Numbered from the stretch's first letter, positions 25,788 through 34,799 are shown. The stretch: DNA of 64,000 bases from Paracidovorax oryzae ATCC 19882 (GCF_000687165.1 NZ_JMKU01000001.1:186001-250000), one strand, 5' to 3'. Numbers and translations: made by a program. The notes: generated by a model from the letters alone, not told the origin.

Positions 25788-27998
25788 TCAGACGTAGAGG
25801 GGCCAGGGGTTGAGGTCGCCCTCGTCCCGCGCGGCATCGCGCCATCCCATCGCCACGGGTACGCGCGACAGGCGGGGATTCGCGAGTTCCGGCCAGATAT
25901 GGCAGGCGCCGGGAAGCGTGGTCTTGACCGTGCGCAGCGGAAGATCGGGGCGCGAGTAATCGTGCACCACCACTTCCAGGCCACACCTCCGGGCCGCCTC
26001 CACGCAGGCCGCGATGTCCCCACGGATGCCGCCGCGCCGGCCCGTTGCCGCGCAGGCGCGGACGGAGGACGCGATGCGGCGATTATCCCCTCCTTCCGGC
26101 AGGAGGAACTGCGGGGATGCCCTGCGCAGGCCGTTCCAGTGCCCGGGCAGGGTCTTGCCCACCGCCACCAGCTGCACCAGCTCCGTCAAGGCCCGCTCGC
26201 AAGCCATGTCGGCATCCAGGCTGCACCCGAAGCCCAGCGCCCAGTCGCCGTCGGTGCGGCAGCCCACGGCGGCCACCACCGGGATGCCCAGGTCGTGGGT
26301 CAGGTCCAGCGCCCAGAAGCTCCAGCCGCTGCCGAGGGTGGAGCGCACGCGGCGGACATGCTCCGGGTCGGCCCGGCCGAGATCGAACGCGGGCACGGCC
26401 AGCTCGTTGTACCACCAGATCGCCGTGGCATCGCGCTCGACCACCTCCAGCAGCCCCTGCAGGACGGCCTCCTCGACGCCGTTGCCGGCGGCGCAGCCGT
26501 TCGAGTTCCACTCGCCGTAGCGGGACCAGCGTTCGGGCACGCCCGCATAGCAGTGGGCGAGCGGCAGGAAGCACGGCGCCTCGTGCGTGAGGGACCAGGC
26601 GGGGGTCCAGGCCAGCGGCGCCCCGGCGGGATGGACCAGGGTGCGCCGGACGCGGTCGTCCCCCGGGCCGCCTCGCGCACGCTGACGGTCGCTCACGAAC
26701 ACCAGCGAGCCCGGACCGAAGGCGGGAGCGGGCAGCGCGTCCGCGCGCGCCTCGGTCCAGGCTTCGTCGCCCTGGAAGCCAGCGGCGTAGCGCTCCACCG
26801 CCTCGCACAGCGCGCTCGCCTGCGCCTGGGCGGCAGTCATGCCCTTGCCGAGGCACCAGCGTGCCGCCAACGGGCCGCCTTCCTGCGGGCCGGCCGGATG
26901 GAAGGCGCTGCGATAGACCGTGATGGCGCCAGCGTCCGGCAGGGGCAGCGGCGAGCACTCCGTCACCACGCCGGCCCACGCGCCGACGCAGGGCTGCACG
27001 GCCTGGACCGTGGTTTCCGGGGGCACCGTGCGGGAGCCGCCCCGCGCGCCCGGCAAGGCATGCACATCGCTCAGTTGCACGGGCTGCCCGGCCTGTCGCT
27101 CCATCCACCCGGCATCCCCGCACTGCGGGCACTGGGGCCGCCGCGGCACCGCCTCCCATGCTTCCACGCCACCCTCACCTCCGTCCGGCGCCTGGGGGCT
27201 GCCGAGCGCGGCGAACCGCCCCGGCACGGCATCGGCCAGCAGGCGGTGCATGGCTTCCTGCGCCTGGCGCCAGCGCGGCGCCCGGCCCGCCGGGTCACTG
27301 AACAGGGGCACCAGCCCGTGCGAGCCGGGGACCTGCCGCTCCAGCCAGGCGCGCCCCGGGCTGTTGCGCCGCAGGCGGTGCAGGAAGCAGTGCCAGCACG
27401 GCCCGGCCCCGCCCGGACGCAGCAGGGGGCCGGCGATGGCCTGCGTTCCGCCCAGGCGCACCGGCATCCACCAGCGTGACCGGCCCGCCTGGAGCGCGCG
27501 TTTCCATTCCCCCGCCAGCCGGGGATCGAAATAGTCATCGCACAGCACGAGGTCCACCTCCGGCAAGGCGCCTCCACCGGCGGCATCCACCGCGGCACGC
27601 CAGGCTGGCAGCCCGCCGGGCTCCACCAGCCAGGTCACGCTGCCGGCATCCCCCTCTTCCCGCGCCGGCGGGGCATCCACGCGGGGAACGGCCCAGCCAC
27701 CGGGAGCTGCGCCGCGCGCCGTCAGGTCACCGCGGCGCGCCAGCGCCTCCATCGCCGACAGCAGGCCGGGCAGGTGCCGCGGATCGCCACCGGCCGCGCA
27801 CCAGTCCGCGGGGGCCAGCGCACCATCCACCAGTTGCGCGAGGATGGCCGACTCCGCGAAGGGCAGCAGGAACGCGCCCGCCTCCTCGACCAGGATCGGG
27901 GCGGCGGAGACGGACGTGGCGGACACGGCCGCAGGGCGCGGCACCGCGCGGAAGCGTGGGTGCCAGCAAGGCACGGTATGAAACCAATCCATGGGCAT
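25788..27998 (-). CDS. TOMM leader-binding / YcaO cyclodehydratase fusion
   Basis: 736 residues. The start is the ATG at 27998, or a second one two codons on; neither has a strong ribosome-binding site. N-terminal ~370 residues match the E1-like/leader-peptide-binding partner of TOMM synthetases, with a zinc-site cysteine tetrad Cys201/Cys204 (CWHC) and Cys290/Cys293 (CPQC). From ~380 on is the YcaO domain, which uses ATP to cyclise Ser/Thr/Cys onto the backbone: CEAVERYAAGFQGDE (Glu399, Glu402), GCAAGNGVEEAVLQGLLEVVERDA and CERALTELVQ carry the acidic ATP/Mg ligands. The C-terminus is Pro-rich (NPWPLYV), as in many YcaO enzymes. It acts on the precursor encoded at 28957-29754. No dehydrogenase partner is encoded here, so the product may stay at the azoline level. 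Confidence 0.9.
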   Translation of the reverse strand: MPMDWFHTVPCWHPRFRAVPRPAAVSATSVSAAPILVEEAGAFLLPFAESAILAQLVDGALAPADWCAAGGDPRHLPGLLSAMEALARRGDLTARGAAPGGWAVPRVDAPPAREEGDAGSVTWLVEPGGLPAWRAAVDAAGGGALPEVDLVLCDDYFDPRLAGEWKRALQAGRSRWWMPVRLGGTQAIAGPLLRPGGAGPCWHCFLHRLRRNSPGRAWLERQVPGSHGLVPLFSDPAGRAPRWRQAQEAMHRLLADAVPGRFAALGSPQAPDGGEGGVEAWEAVPRRPQCPQCGDAGWMERQAGQPVQLSDVHALPGARGGSRTVPPETTVQAVQPCVGAWAGVVTECSPLPLPDAGAITVYRSAFHPAGPQEGGPLAARWCLGKGMTAAQAQASALCEAVERYAAGFQGDEAWTEARADALPAPAFGPGSLVFVSDRQRARGGPGDDRVRRTLVHPAGAPLAWTPAWSLTHEAPCFLPLAHCYAGVPERWSRYGEWNSNGCAAGNGVEEAVLQGLLEVVERDATAIWWYNELAVPAFDLGRADPEHVRRVRSTLGSGWSFWALDLTHDLGIPVVAAVGCRTDGDWALGFGCSLDADMACERALTELVQLVAVGKTLPGHWNGLRRASPQFLLPEGGDNRRIASSVRACAATGRRGGIRGDIAACVEAARRCGLEVVVHDYSRPDLPLRTVKTTLPGACHIWPELANPRLSRVPVAMGWRDAARDEGDLNPWPLYV

Positions 27999-28092
27999 CC
28001 AGGGAGTATCGGGAGTGTGGCTGGCGCACGGGCGGCACCAGGGCAGGGAGGCAGGACCGCGCGTTGCGCGGGGACCGCAACCGGGGCACGGC

Positions 28093-28956
28093 TCAGGGGG
28101 CCTGCTCCAGGCAGGCCACGGCATAGGGCACGTGGCCATGGCGCCCGCGGAATTCATCCTCGAAACGGCGGTGCGCTTCGGAAAACAGGCCGAAGGGCTG
28201 GCATTCCTGCAGTACGCGGAAGCCCGTGCTCCCTTCCACCAGCGCGGCGGCATCGCGGAAACCGCTGACCACCGGCAGCATGGCGGGGCCCGCCTGCCAG
28301 GCGGCGATCGGGACGAAATCCGGATGCAGGTAATCGAGCACCACGCGGCAACCGCAGCCTTCGCGCCGCGCACGCGCCGCGAGCCGCTCCAGCAGGTGCC
28401 GGATGTCCGCCGGGGGCACATAGGGGGCCACGCCTTCGAGCAGCACGAGGAAGTGCCGGCCGTCCTGCCAGGGCATGGCGTCCAGCCACGCACTGTCCTG
28501 CAGGGCACCGGCCACCATCTGGCCCGGGCCTGCCGCAGCAACGGAAGGCAGCAGCAGGCGCCGCAGGGCGATGACTTCCGGCAGGTCGGCATCGATCCAC
28601 CCGACACCCGGCAGGGACGGCGCGAGCCGGCCCTGCCGCGTGCAGAGACCCACGCCCAGGCTGGCCACGGCGTGGACAGGCCGCTCGGCGCAAGCCTGGA
28701 GCACCATGCGGTCGAAGGCCAGGCTGCGCACCACCACGGCCCGTACCAGCGCGGGGTCGTCCGCCGCGCGGCGCAGGTCCCAGGGGCACAGCGCCAGCAG
28801 CGGCGCGGCCCAGGGATCCCCCCATGCGGCATCGGCCTCGCGTGCCAGCGGGGACGCCCGCGCGCTCAGGGTGAGCGCCAGGGTGGCGGAGCTGCCGCGC
28901 AGGGCCTCCCAGGCCCCGGCGAGACCGGCCGCCCCTTCAGGAGGCACGGCTGGCAC
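28093..28956 (-). CDS. SAM-dependent methyltransferase, LCMT/PPM1-like, of the TOMM cluster
   Basis: 287 residues from a GTG at 28956 that directly abuts the stop of the precursor gene, so translation is likely coupled. Features of the leucine-carboxyl-methyltransferase family: an N-terminal helix with RSLAFDRMV, the SAM loop VASLGVGLCTRQGRL, WIDADLPEVIALRRLLLP, then FLVLLEGVAPYVP (motif IV region) and a C-terminal cap. Such enzymes O-methylate carboxylates in natural-product pathways. In TOMM operons a methyltransferase is a plausible tailoring enzyme, perhaps methylating the C-terminal carboxylate or a side chain of the modified peptide; the target is inferred. Confidence 0.82.
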   Translation of the reverse strand: MPAVPPEGAAGLAGAWEALRGSSATLALTLSARASPLAREADAAWGDPWAAPLLALCPWDLRRAADDPALVRAVVVRSLAFDRMVLQACAERPVHAVASLGVGLCTRQGRLAPSLPGVGWIDADLPEVIALRRLLLPSVAAAGPGQMVAGALQDSAWLDAMPWQDGRHFLVLLEGVAPYVPPADIRHLLERLAARARREGCGCRVVLDYLHPDFVPIAAWQAGPAMLPVVSGFRDAAALVEGSTGFRVLQECQPFGLFSEAHRRFEDEFRGRHGHVPYAVACLEQAP

Positions 28957-29754
28957 TCAGCAGGTGAACGGGTAGGCGCTGCCGGTGTTGTTGTACGACG
29001 TCAGCGAGATCGGCCAGAAATCGCGGGCTTCCGGTGCGTTCGGATAGTTCAGCACGATGCGGTTCTTGATCTTGCTGCCGTCCGGGTTGAGCTGGTTCCA
29101 GTGCCCCTTGCCTGCATCCCAGGTCAGCGCCTTGTTGGGCGTGAACCGGATGGAGAAGTTGAAGGGGTTGTTGTAGCCCAGCCATTGGCTCAGCAGGCCG
29201 GCGGCATCGCTGCACCGGGGGTTCAGCAGCTCGTCGCGGAACTCCTTCGACTGCCAGGCGAGCGCGATGGCACGCAGCACCACGCCGCCGAAGGCCAGCA
29301 GGGAGCCAGGGTCGCCGCCCGGAATGCCCAGGCCGGTGGGCAGTGCGCCGCCCACGATGCCCGGCGACACGTGCTCCTCGTTGCTGATGTCGGCGGTCGC
29401 GCCCATGAGCGTGGGGAACAGCTGGTAATAGCTGGCCAGCGCCTCGGCGGCCCGGTCGGAGGGCGCCTCGGGGAACACGATCTCGAAGGCGTCGTCCAGG
29501 CCGATCCAGCCCGCGGTCAGCTCGGGCTTCCACAGGGTCTGGTCGAGCGGGTTGTCGCTGCGCTCCAGGGACACGTCGAGCCAGGGCCAGATGGTCTTCA
29601 GGCCGAAGTCCCTGGCGAGTTGCGGCTGGATGTCCCTCTGCGCGAGCAGGCGGTCGCGGTAGTCGGTCTCGTACCAGGATTTGGCGATGGCGCGCAGATA
29701 GGCCAGCCGGAACTCCAGCAAGGGATCGCCGGGCTGTTGCTGAATGGAACTCAT
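28957..29754 (-). CDS. TOMM precursor peptide, BMA_0021/0022-like large family
   Basis: 265 residues from the ATG at 29754 with an excellent GGGGAGG ribosome-binding site. Near the N-terminus, LRAIAKSWYETDYRDRLLAQ resembles the nitrile-hydratase-like leader (NHLP) pattern of TOMM precursors. The middle is a long conserved-looking stretch (WPWLDVSLERSDNPLDQTLWKPE, NEEHVSPGIVGGALPTGLGIPGG). The C-terminus (SLTSYNNTGSAYPFTC) is rich in Ser, Thr and a terminal Cys, the residues YcaO enzymes cyclise, so it is the probable core. The length is far above that of most precursors but matches the Burkholderia BMA_0021/BMA_0022 group as I remember it. It lies between the kinase-cyclase gene (24 bases) and the methyltransferase gene (0 bases). 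Activity unknown; a bacteriocin-like role is the usual assumption. Confidence 0.8.
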   Translation of the reverse strand: MSSIQQQPGDPLLEFRLAYLRAIAKSWYETDYRDRLLAQRDIQPQLARDFGLKTIWPWLDVSLERSDNPLDQTLWKPELTAGWIGLDDAFEIVFPEAPSDRAAEALASYYQLFPTLMGATADISNEEHVSPGIVGGALPTGLGIPGGDPGSLLAFGGVVLRAIALAWQSKEFRDELLNPRCSDAAGLLSQWLGYNNPFNFSIRFTPNKALTWDAGKGHWNQLNPDGSKIKNRIVLNYPNAPEARDFWPISLTSYNNTGSAYPFTC

Positions 29755-29778
29755 TGGAATCCTCCCCTCATCATCGGA

Positions 29779-32700
29779 TCAACACACGAAAGCCCCGAGC
29801 TCGGGGCGCATACCCAGCAAGGACTGCAACCGCTCTTCATCGCTGGCAGTGCAGGATGCGGGATCCACATGGCGCAGGCGTGACAGCGCCTGTGCCTCCA
29901 CCCGGTGTTTGCCGCCCTCCCGGGCGACCTGGACGGCCTGGCGCAGGCAGGCGGCAGCCTCGCCGGCACGCGCACCGTCCTGCATCAGGCAGTGGGCCTT
30001 CTGCAGCCACAATTCCGCAGTGTATATGCCCTCGTCCAGTTCGCGCGCGAGTTCGATGCAGTGTTCCAGCCGGCCGGCGGCATCGGCCCACTGGCCCTGC
30101 CGCGCCAGGATTTCCGCGCAGAACGCCCGGTAGTAGGTCTGGCAGTACTTGCAGCCGATGCCCCAGAGCGCCTCGATCATTCCATCGGCGCCGGCCAGGT
30201 CGCCCACCACCCAGCAGCGGATGACCTCGGCATATCCGCGGAAGGCCGGCAGGCCGTAGCGCCCGGACAGCTCGATCAGCTCATCGACCACCTGGCGGGC
30301 GCGTTCGACGTCCTGCCGACCCAGGTAGCCCAGCGCCTGGTAGAGCATGGTGATCCCCATCGAGGGGATGTGCGCGAGGGCACGGGCGCGCTCCACCGCG
30401 CGCACGCCGTCCTCGTTCGCCAGCGCATCGTGGCCGGCGCCCCAGCGGACCAGGGACCGCGCGGCCAGCGCCCACGACACGGTGTCGAAGCCCAGCTGCG
30501 CGGCATGGTGCTTCGAGGCATCTGCATGGCGCTCGTCGATGGCTTCGGAGAGGTACCGCTCCGCCTCCTCGAAGCGGCCTTCGGAATAGAACGCGAGCCC
30601 GATCCAGGTACAGGCCGCCACCAGGATGCCCGCGTCCCCCTGCCGGCGCGCCAGCTCTTCCAGCTGCAGGCTCAGGCGCATGACCTCGGCGCGGTGGCTC
30701 GCCACGTGGTGGTAGGTGAGCATGAGCCAGATGTGCTGCACGCGCAGGTCCACCGAGATGTCGCGCTCCACCAGCGCCCGGGACTGCTCGATGCGCTGCT
30801 CCACCTGGGGATGCGCCCAGCCGTACTTGTTCATCAGCGCCTGCAGCACGTAGCCATCCAGCGCGAGCCGGGGCTCCCAGCGGTCGGGCTCGTCCAGGCG
30901 GTCGATCCACTCCTCCACCGTGCGCGAGTAGGTGATGGTCTCGTCGTTCAGCGAGCGGTGCTGGGTCATGCGCAACTGGGCGAGCCCCGCCGGCACCGCG
31001 CTCGCGAAATCCCGCGCCAGCGCATAGTGGTGCGCCAGCAGGCCGGGCTCTTCGTCGCGCACGCGCGGGCGCCGCTTCAATATCACCGTGGCGACAACGC
31101 CGTGCATGTGCGAGCGCTGCGTCGCCAGCATGCTGTCGTAGGCGGCGTCGCGGATCAGCGCATGCCGGAACAGGTAATGGCCCGCGGCATCCGCCGGCAT
31201 GAGCAGCCCCACGTCCACCAGGGACCGCAGGCTGTCCGCCACGTCCTGCATGCCGCAGTCCGGCAGCCACTCGGCATCGAACCGCCGTCCCCAGATCGAG
31301 GCCCAGCGCAGCACCTCGCGTGCCGGGCCCAGCTGCATGAAGCGGCTTTCCAGCGAATCGCGCAGGGTGATCGGGATGCCCTTCAGGTCGGCCTGCTCCT
31401 GGAAGTCCCACAGGCCGTCCCGCTCGACCAGGCAGGTTTCCAGCAGCGTGCGCGCCAGTTCCTGGATGAACAGCGCGACGCCGTCGGTACGGGCGACCAC
31501 GTGGTCGATGACCGCCTGCGACACCTGGCGCGGCGCCAGCACGTGCCGCACCATGGACGCGGCCTCGGCCGGCCCCAGGCGGCCCACTTCCAGCCGCTGC
31601 AGCGCACCGGCCATGGGCAGGGGCGCCTCCCATTCGGGCCGGGCCGTGAGCAGCAGCATCCAGCGCTGGTCCGCCATGGCGCCCGCGAGCGCGCCCAGCC
31701 ATTCCAGCGTGGCGGAATCCGCCCAGTGCAGGTCCTCGACGAACAGCAGCACCGGCGCGGAGCGCGCCTGCGTCTGCAGCCAGCGCTGGGCGGCCTCCAT
31801 CAGCAGTGCCTTCTGCAGCGCGGGAGCGATGTCCACCACCTGGTGCCGGCCGACCTGCAGGGACAGCCAGACGCAGAAGATCGGCAGCACGCGCTCCACG
31901 TCGCAGCCGGCCGCGGACAGCAAGGCCGACAGGCGATCGACGACAGCGTCGTCGGGCGCCTCCGGATCGCCGCACTGCGCGCGCACCAGGGCGAGCATGG
32001 GCGCCAGGGCGCTGTTCTCCTGCTCGGGCCAGCAGGCAGTGCGCAGGACCAGTCCCTCGCACCCCTCCACCTGCGACAGGAAGGTTTCGCTCAGGCAGGA
32101 TTTGCCGATGCCGGCCTCGCCGCGCACCAGCACCGCCCGCCCCCGCCCGGCGGCCGCGTCCCGCCAGCGGCGGCGCAGCGCCAGCAGCTCGCGCCACCGG
32201 CCCACGGCCTCGCGCAGCGGTTGGCGCGCGGCCTCCTCGGGCAGCATCCCGAAGGAAGGTATCTCGGAGGCGGCGCCCGGCAGGCGCACGCCGCCCTGCG
32301 GCACGAAGCGCGCATGGTGGCGCAGGCGCTGGCGCGCCGCCTCGCTCACGACCACCTGGCCGTCGGACGCCGCGGCCTCCATCCGCATGGCGATGTCCAG
32401 CGCACGGCACGGCACGACCGAACCGCTTTCGATCAGGACGGAGCCCGTGTGCAGGCCGATGCGCACCTGCCAGCGCACCTCCGGGCCAGCATCCTCTGCC
32501 GAGCGCACCAGTTCGCGGGAGATCCGGGCGGCCAGGCGGGCATCGGCCTCGGCGTGGGAGGAGTAGCCGAGCGTGACCAGGAAATGCGTCCCCAGGGTGC
32601 CGCCCAGCGTGCCGCCGCGCTGCACGGCGACGTCGATGAGGCGGCGCAGCACGCTGCGCTGGGCCATCTCCTGCCGTTCCGCGGCCTCCTCGTCGGCCGT

Positions 32701-33714
32701 CTCGGGCAGCTCCGAGAAATAGACGCCGCAGTACAGCAGGGTCAGCTGCCGCTTCTCTTCGTGCGGCGTGCCGAAGGCCACGGTGGGCGCGATGGCGCTC
32801 GGGCCGGCTCCCGGGCGCGTGCGCAGGATGCCCACCAGGTCGTCCAGGCGCACGGCGGCCGAGCGTTCCCAGAGCTGGCGCGCCGAGGCGGCCCGGTCCT
32901 GGCAGCGCTTGCGCAGGGCGCTGCGCAGCACCTCGGCCAGCGGATGGCCCTGGATCGCCTGGGGCAGGCTGAACTCCTGGGGCGACAGCTGCCGCTGGTA
33001 GATCTCGGCGGTGGACTCGCCCGTGACCACCTTGCCGGTCAGGCACTCCAGGAAGATCAGTCCCCAGGCATAGAGGTCGGCCTGGGGGGTCACGGCTTCG
33101 CCGCGCAACTGCTCCGGCGAGCTGTAGGCGGGCGTGCCGACATATTCGCCCTCGCGCGTGAGCTGCGTGGCCAGGGCATCGCCGAAGCCGGGCAGCAGCG
33201 TGCTGATGCCGAAATCCAGCACCTTGGCATGCGAAGTCAGCCCCGAGGCGCTGATCATGATGTTCTCGGGCTTGAGGTCGCGGTGCGTGATGCCCGCATC
33301 GTGCGCGCAGGCCATGGCGTCCAGCACCTGGAGCATGAGGCGGCCGGCCTCGGCCGCGGGCAGCGCGCCCTGGTTCTGCAGCAACTGCCGCAACGTCAGG
33401 CCCGGGACGAACTCGAACACCGCGAAGACGAACGGGCCGCACACCCCCTCGTCGAGCAGCTGCACGATGTGCGGATGGTGGAGCCGCGCGCAGGCCGCGA
33501 TCTCGCGCCGGAACCGCTTGAACAGGCGCTCGTCCTCGTCGATGCGGACGAACTTCAGCACCACCTTCTGGGCGGTCTGGCGATGGGCCGCGGAAAACAC
33601 GATGCCGTAGGAGCCCGTGCCGATCACGTCCTGCAGCACGTAGCGCTGCACGAGCGCGTCCTGCGCGGAGAAGGCTTCCCGGATATGCCCCGGGTCTGGA
33701 GCGCGGAGACTCAT
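29779..33714 (-). CDS. TOMM-system kinase/cyclase-like/ATPase fusion protein
   Basis: 1311 residues from the ATG at 33714 (ribosome-binding site GGGGGAGG). Ser/Thr kinase domain ~25-290: Gly-loop GTGSYGIVF (32-40), Lys54 in VVLKF, HRDLKPEN (144-151) and DFG (167-169), all intact. Class III cyclase-like domain ~320-480: LYCGVYFSEL lacks the metal-binding Asp, and GTLGTHFLVTLG replaces the usual GDG, so it looks catalytically dead. STAND-type ATPase ~500-900: Walker A GEAGIGKS (532-539), Walker B LLFVEDLHWAD (656-666). The C-terminal ~400 residues are helical repeats of TPR type. Proteins of this build accompany Burkholderia-type TOMM operons. A regulatory or immunity-sensing role is likely but unproven. 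The gene starts only 31 bases after thiD, so read-through from thiD is possible. Confidence 0.88.
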   Translation of the reverse strand: MSLRAPDPGHIREAFSAQDALVQRYVLQDVIGTGSYGIVFSAAHRQTAQKVVLKFVRIDEDERLFKRFRREIAACARLHHPHIVQLLDEGVCGPFVFAVFEFVPGLTLRQLLQNQGALPAAEAGRLMLQVLDAMACAHDAGITHRDLKPENIMISASGLTSHAKVLDFGISTLLPGFGDALATQLTREGEYVGTPAYSSPEQLRGEAVTPQADLYAWGLIFLECLTGKVVTGESTAEIYQRQLSPQEFSLPQAIQGHPLAEVLRSALRKRCQDRAASARQLWERSAAVRLDDLVGILRTRPGAGPSAIAPTVAFGTPHEEKRQLTLLYCGVYFSELPETADEEAAERQEMAQRSVLRRLIDVAVQRGGTLGGTLGTHFLVTLGYSSHAEADARLAARISRELVRSAEDAGPEVRWQVRIGLHTGSVLIESGSVVPCRALDIAMRMEAAASDGQVVVSEAARQRLRHHARFVPQGGVRLPGAASEIPSFGMLPEEAARQPLREAVGRWRELLALRRRWRDAAAGRGRAVLVRGEAGIGKSCLSETFLSQVEGCEGLVLRTACWPEQENSALAPMLALVRAQCGDPEAPDDAVVDRLSALLSAAGCDVERVLPIFCVWLSLQVGRHQVVDIAPALQKALLMEAAQRWLQTQARSAPVLLFVEDLHWADSATLEWLGALAGAMADQRWMLLLTARPEWEAPLPMAGALQRLEVGRLGPAEAASMVRHVLAPRQVSQAVIDHVVARTDGVALFIQELARTLLETCLVERDGLWDFQEQADLKGIPITLRDSLESRFMQLGPAREVLRWASIWGRRFDAEWLPDCGMQDVADSLRSLVDVGLLMPADAAGHYLFRHALIRDAAYDSMLATQRSHMHGVVATVILKRRPRVRDEEPGLLAHHYALARDFASAVPAGLAQLRMTQHRSLNDETITYSRTVEEWIDRLDEPDRWEPRLALDGYVLQALMNKYGWAHPQVEQRIEQSRALVERDISVDLRVQHIWLMLTYHHVASHRAEVMRLSLQLEELARRQGDAGILVAACTWIGLAFYSEGRFEEAERYLSEAIDERHADASKHHAAQLGFDTVSWALAARSLVRWGAGHDALANEDGVRAVERARALAHIPSMGITMLYQALGYLGRQDVERARQVVDELIELSGRYGLPAFRGYAEVIRCWVVGDLAGADGMIEALWGIGCKYCQTYYRAFCAEILARQGQWADAAGRLEHCIELARELDEGIYTAELWLQKAHCLMQDGARAGEAAACLRQAVQVAREGGKHRVEAQALSRLRHVDPASCTASDEERLQSLLGMRPELGAFVC

Positions 33715-33745
33715 GCGCCCTCCCCCTGGCGCCGCAGGCGGCCGC

Positions 33746-34645
33746 TCACAGGGCCCCCCCGGTCGCGGCCGGGTCGCGGTGGATGCGCTGCGCCACGGGG
33801 GCGTGCCCATGGTCGAGCGGCCCGGCGCCGCGGCCCGTGCGCACCGGCGCCCCGGCCGTGATCGCCGCCTGCACGTAGGCATGCGCGGCAGCCACCGCTT
33901 CGCGCAGGCCGCGGCCCAGGGCCAGGTGGGCTGCGATCGCGGACGACAGCGTGCAGCCCGTGCCATGGCCATTGCGCGTCGGGATGCGTGCGGACCGCAG
34001 GCGCAGGTGCTGGGCCAGGCCCCGCACGGCCAGCACATCCACCAGCGCGTCGCCCGGCAGGTGGCCCCCCTTGAGCAGGACGGCCGGGGCGCCGAGGCCC
34101 AGCAGCTCCTGCGCCGCGGCGTCCATGGCGCCTTCGTCCTGGATCGCGCGGCCCAGCAGCATGCCGGCCTCATCGAGGTTCGGCGTCACCACCGTGGCCA
34201 GCGGAAACAGCGCCTCCACCAGCACGCGCACGGTGTCCGGCGCGATGAGGCGGTCGCCGCTGGTGGCCACCATGACGGGATCGAGCACCACATGGGGCAG
34301 CGCGTGCCGGCGGATCGCATCGGCCACCACCTCGGCCACCTCGGGGGCATGCAGCATGCCGATCTTGACGGCATCCACGCCGATGTCTTCCACCACCGCG
34401 TCGATCTGGTCCCGCAGGATGGCGGCGGGCACGCCATGGATGGAGCGCACGCCCTGCGTGTTCTGCGCGGTGATGGCCGTGATGGCGGTCATGCCGTAGC
34501 AGCCCAGGGCGGCGAAGGTCTTCAGGTCGGCCTGGATGCCCGCCCCGCCCCCGCTGTCAGACCCTGCAATGGACAGGACGCGCACGTAGCGGGATCCTTC
34601 CACGGCGGACGCCGCCGGCCGTGGTTCGAGAGGCTTGGAATTCAT
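33746..34645 (-). CDS. thiD: Hydroxymethylpyrimidine / phosphomethylpyrimidine kinase
   Basis: 299 residues from the ATG at 34645 (MNSKPLEPRP). Ribokinase-fold motifs: SIAGSDSGGGAGIQADLKTF at the N-terminus, the VKIGMLHAPEV and LDPVMVATSGD stretches, and NGHGTGCTLSSAIAA as the anion-hole/catalytic Asp-equivalent region (GTGC). It phosphorylates HMP to HMP-PP for thiamine synthesis. There is no good ribosome-binding site before 34645. A GTG at 34587 (inside SRYVRVLSIAGSD) has AAGGA upstream and would still give a complete domain. It is divergent from thiOSGE and not behind the riboswitch. Confidence 0.93.
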   Translation of the reverse strand: MNSKPLEPRPAASAVEGSRYVRVLSIAGSDSGGGAGIQADLKTFAALGCYGMTAITAITAQNTQGVRSIHGVPAAILRDQIDAVVEDIGVDAVKIGMLHAPEVAEVVADAIRRHALPHVVLDPVMVATSGDRLIAPDTVRVLVEALFPLATVVTPNLDEAGMLLGRAIQDEGAMDAAAQELLGLGAPAVLLKGGHLPGDALVDVLAVRGLAQHLRLRSARIPTRNGHGTGCTLSSAIAAHLALGRGLREAVAAAHAYVQAAITAGAPVRTGRGAGPLDHGHAPVAQRIHRDPAATGGAL

Positions 34646-34722
34646 GGCAAAAATTATGGCGCATGCGCGATATCAAATACGCTTTCCGCAACGCTGTGCT
34701 GTAATTCAGGCAACGGACGAAA

Positions 34723-34799
34723 CAGGGGTGCCGCGCCCGCCGGGCGCGGCTGAGAGAGACCCTCGGCACCCGATCCAGGTCATGCTGGCGTGGGGAGTT
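34723..34799 (+). promoter_or_regulatory. TPP riboswitch (THI element)
   Basis: The conserved THI-box pieces are in order: AGGGGTGCC, a variable stem CGCGCCC/GGGCGCG, CTGAGAGAGACCCT, then GGCACCCGATCCAGGTCATGCTGGCGT (key parts CTGAGA, GATCCAG, ATGCTGGCG) and GGGGAG. It starts ~160 bases before the thiO start. Thiamine pyrophosphate binding would shut off the thiOSGE operon. Confidence 0.95.

Noticed and set aside
29905-33861. 1318-codon plus-strand frame opposite the TOMM kinase fusion
   Set aside because: Antisense shadow; the minus strand has intact kinase and Walker motifs and a good ribosome-binding site.
34646-34690. Leaderless promoter for thiD (CATAAT just before the ATG)
   Set aside because: The -35 spacing does not fit well, and an internal GTG start with a ribosome-binding site is an alternative, so no promoter was called.
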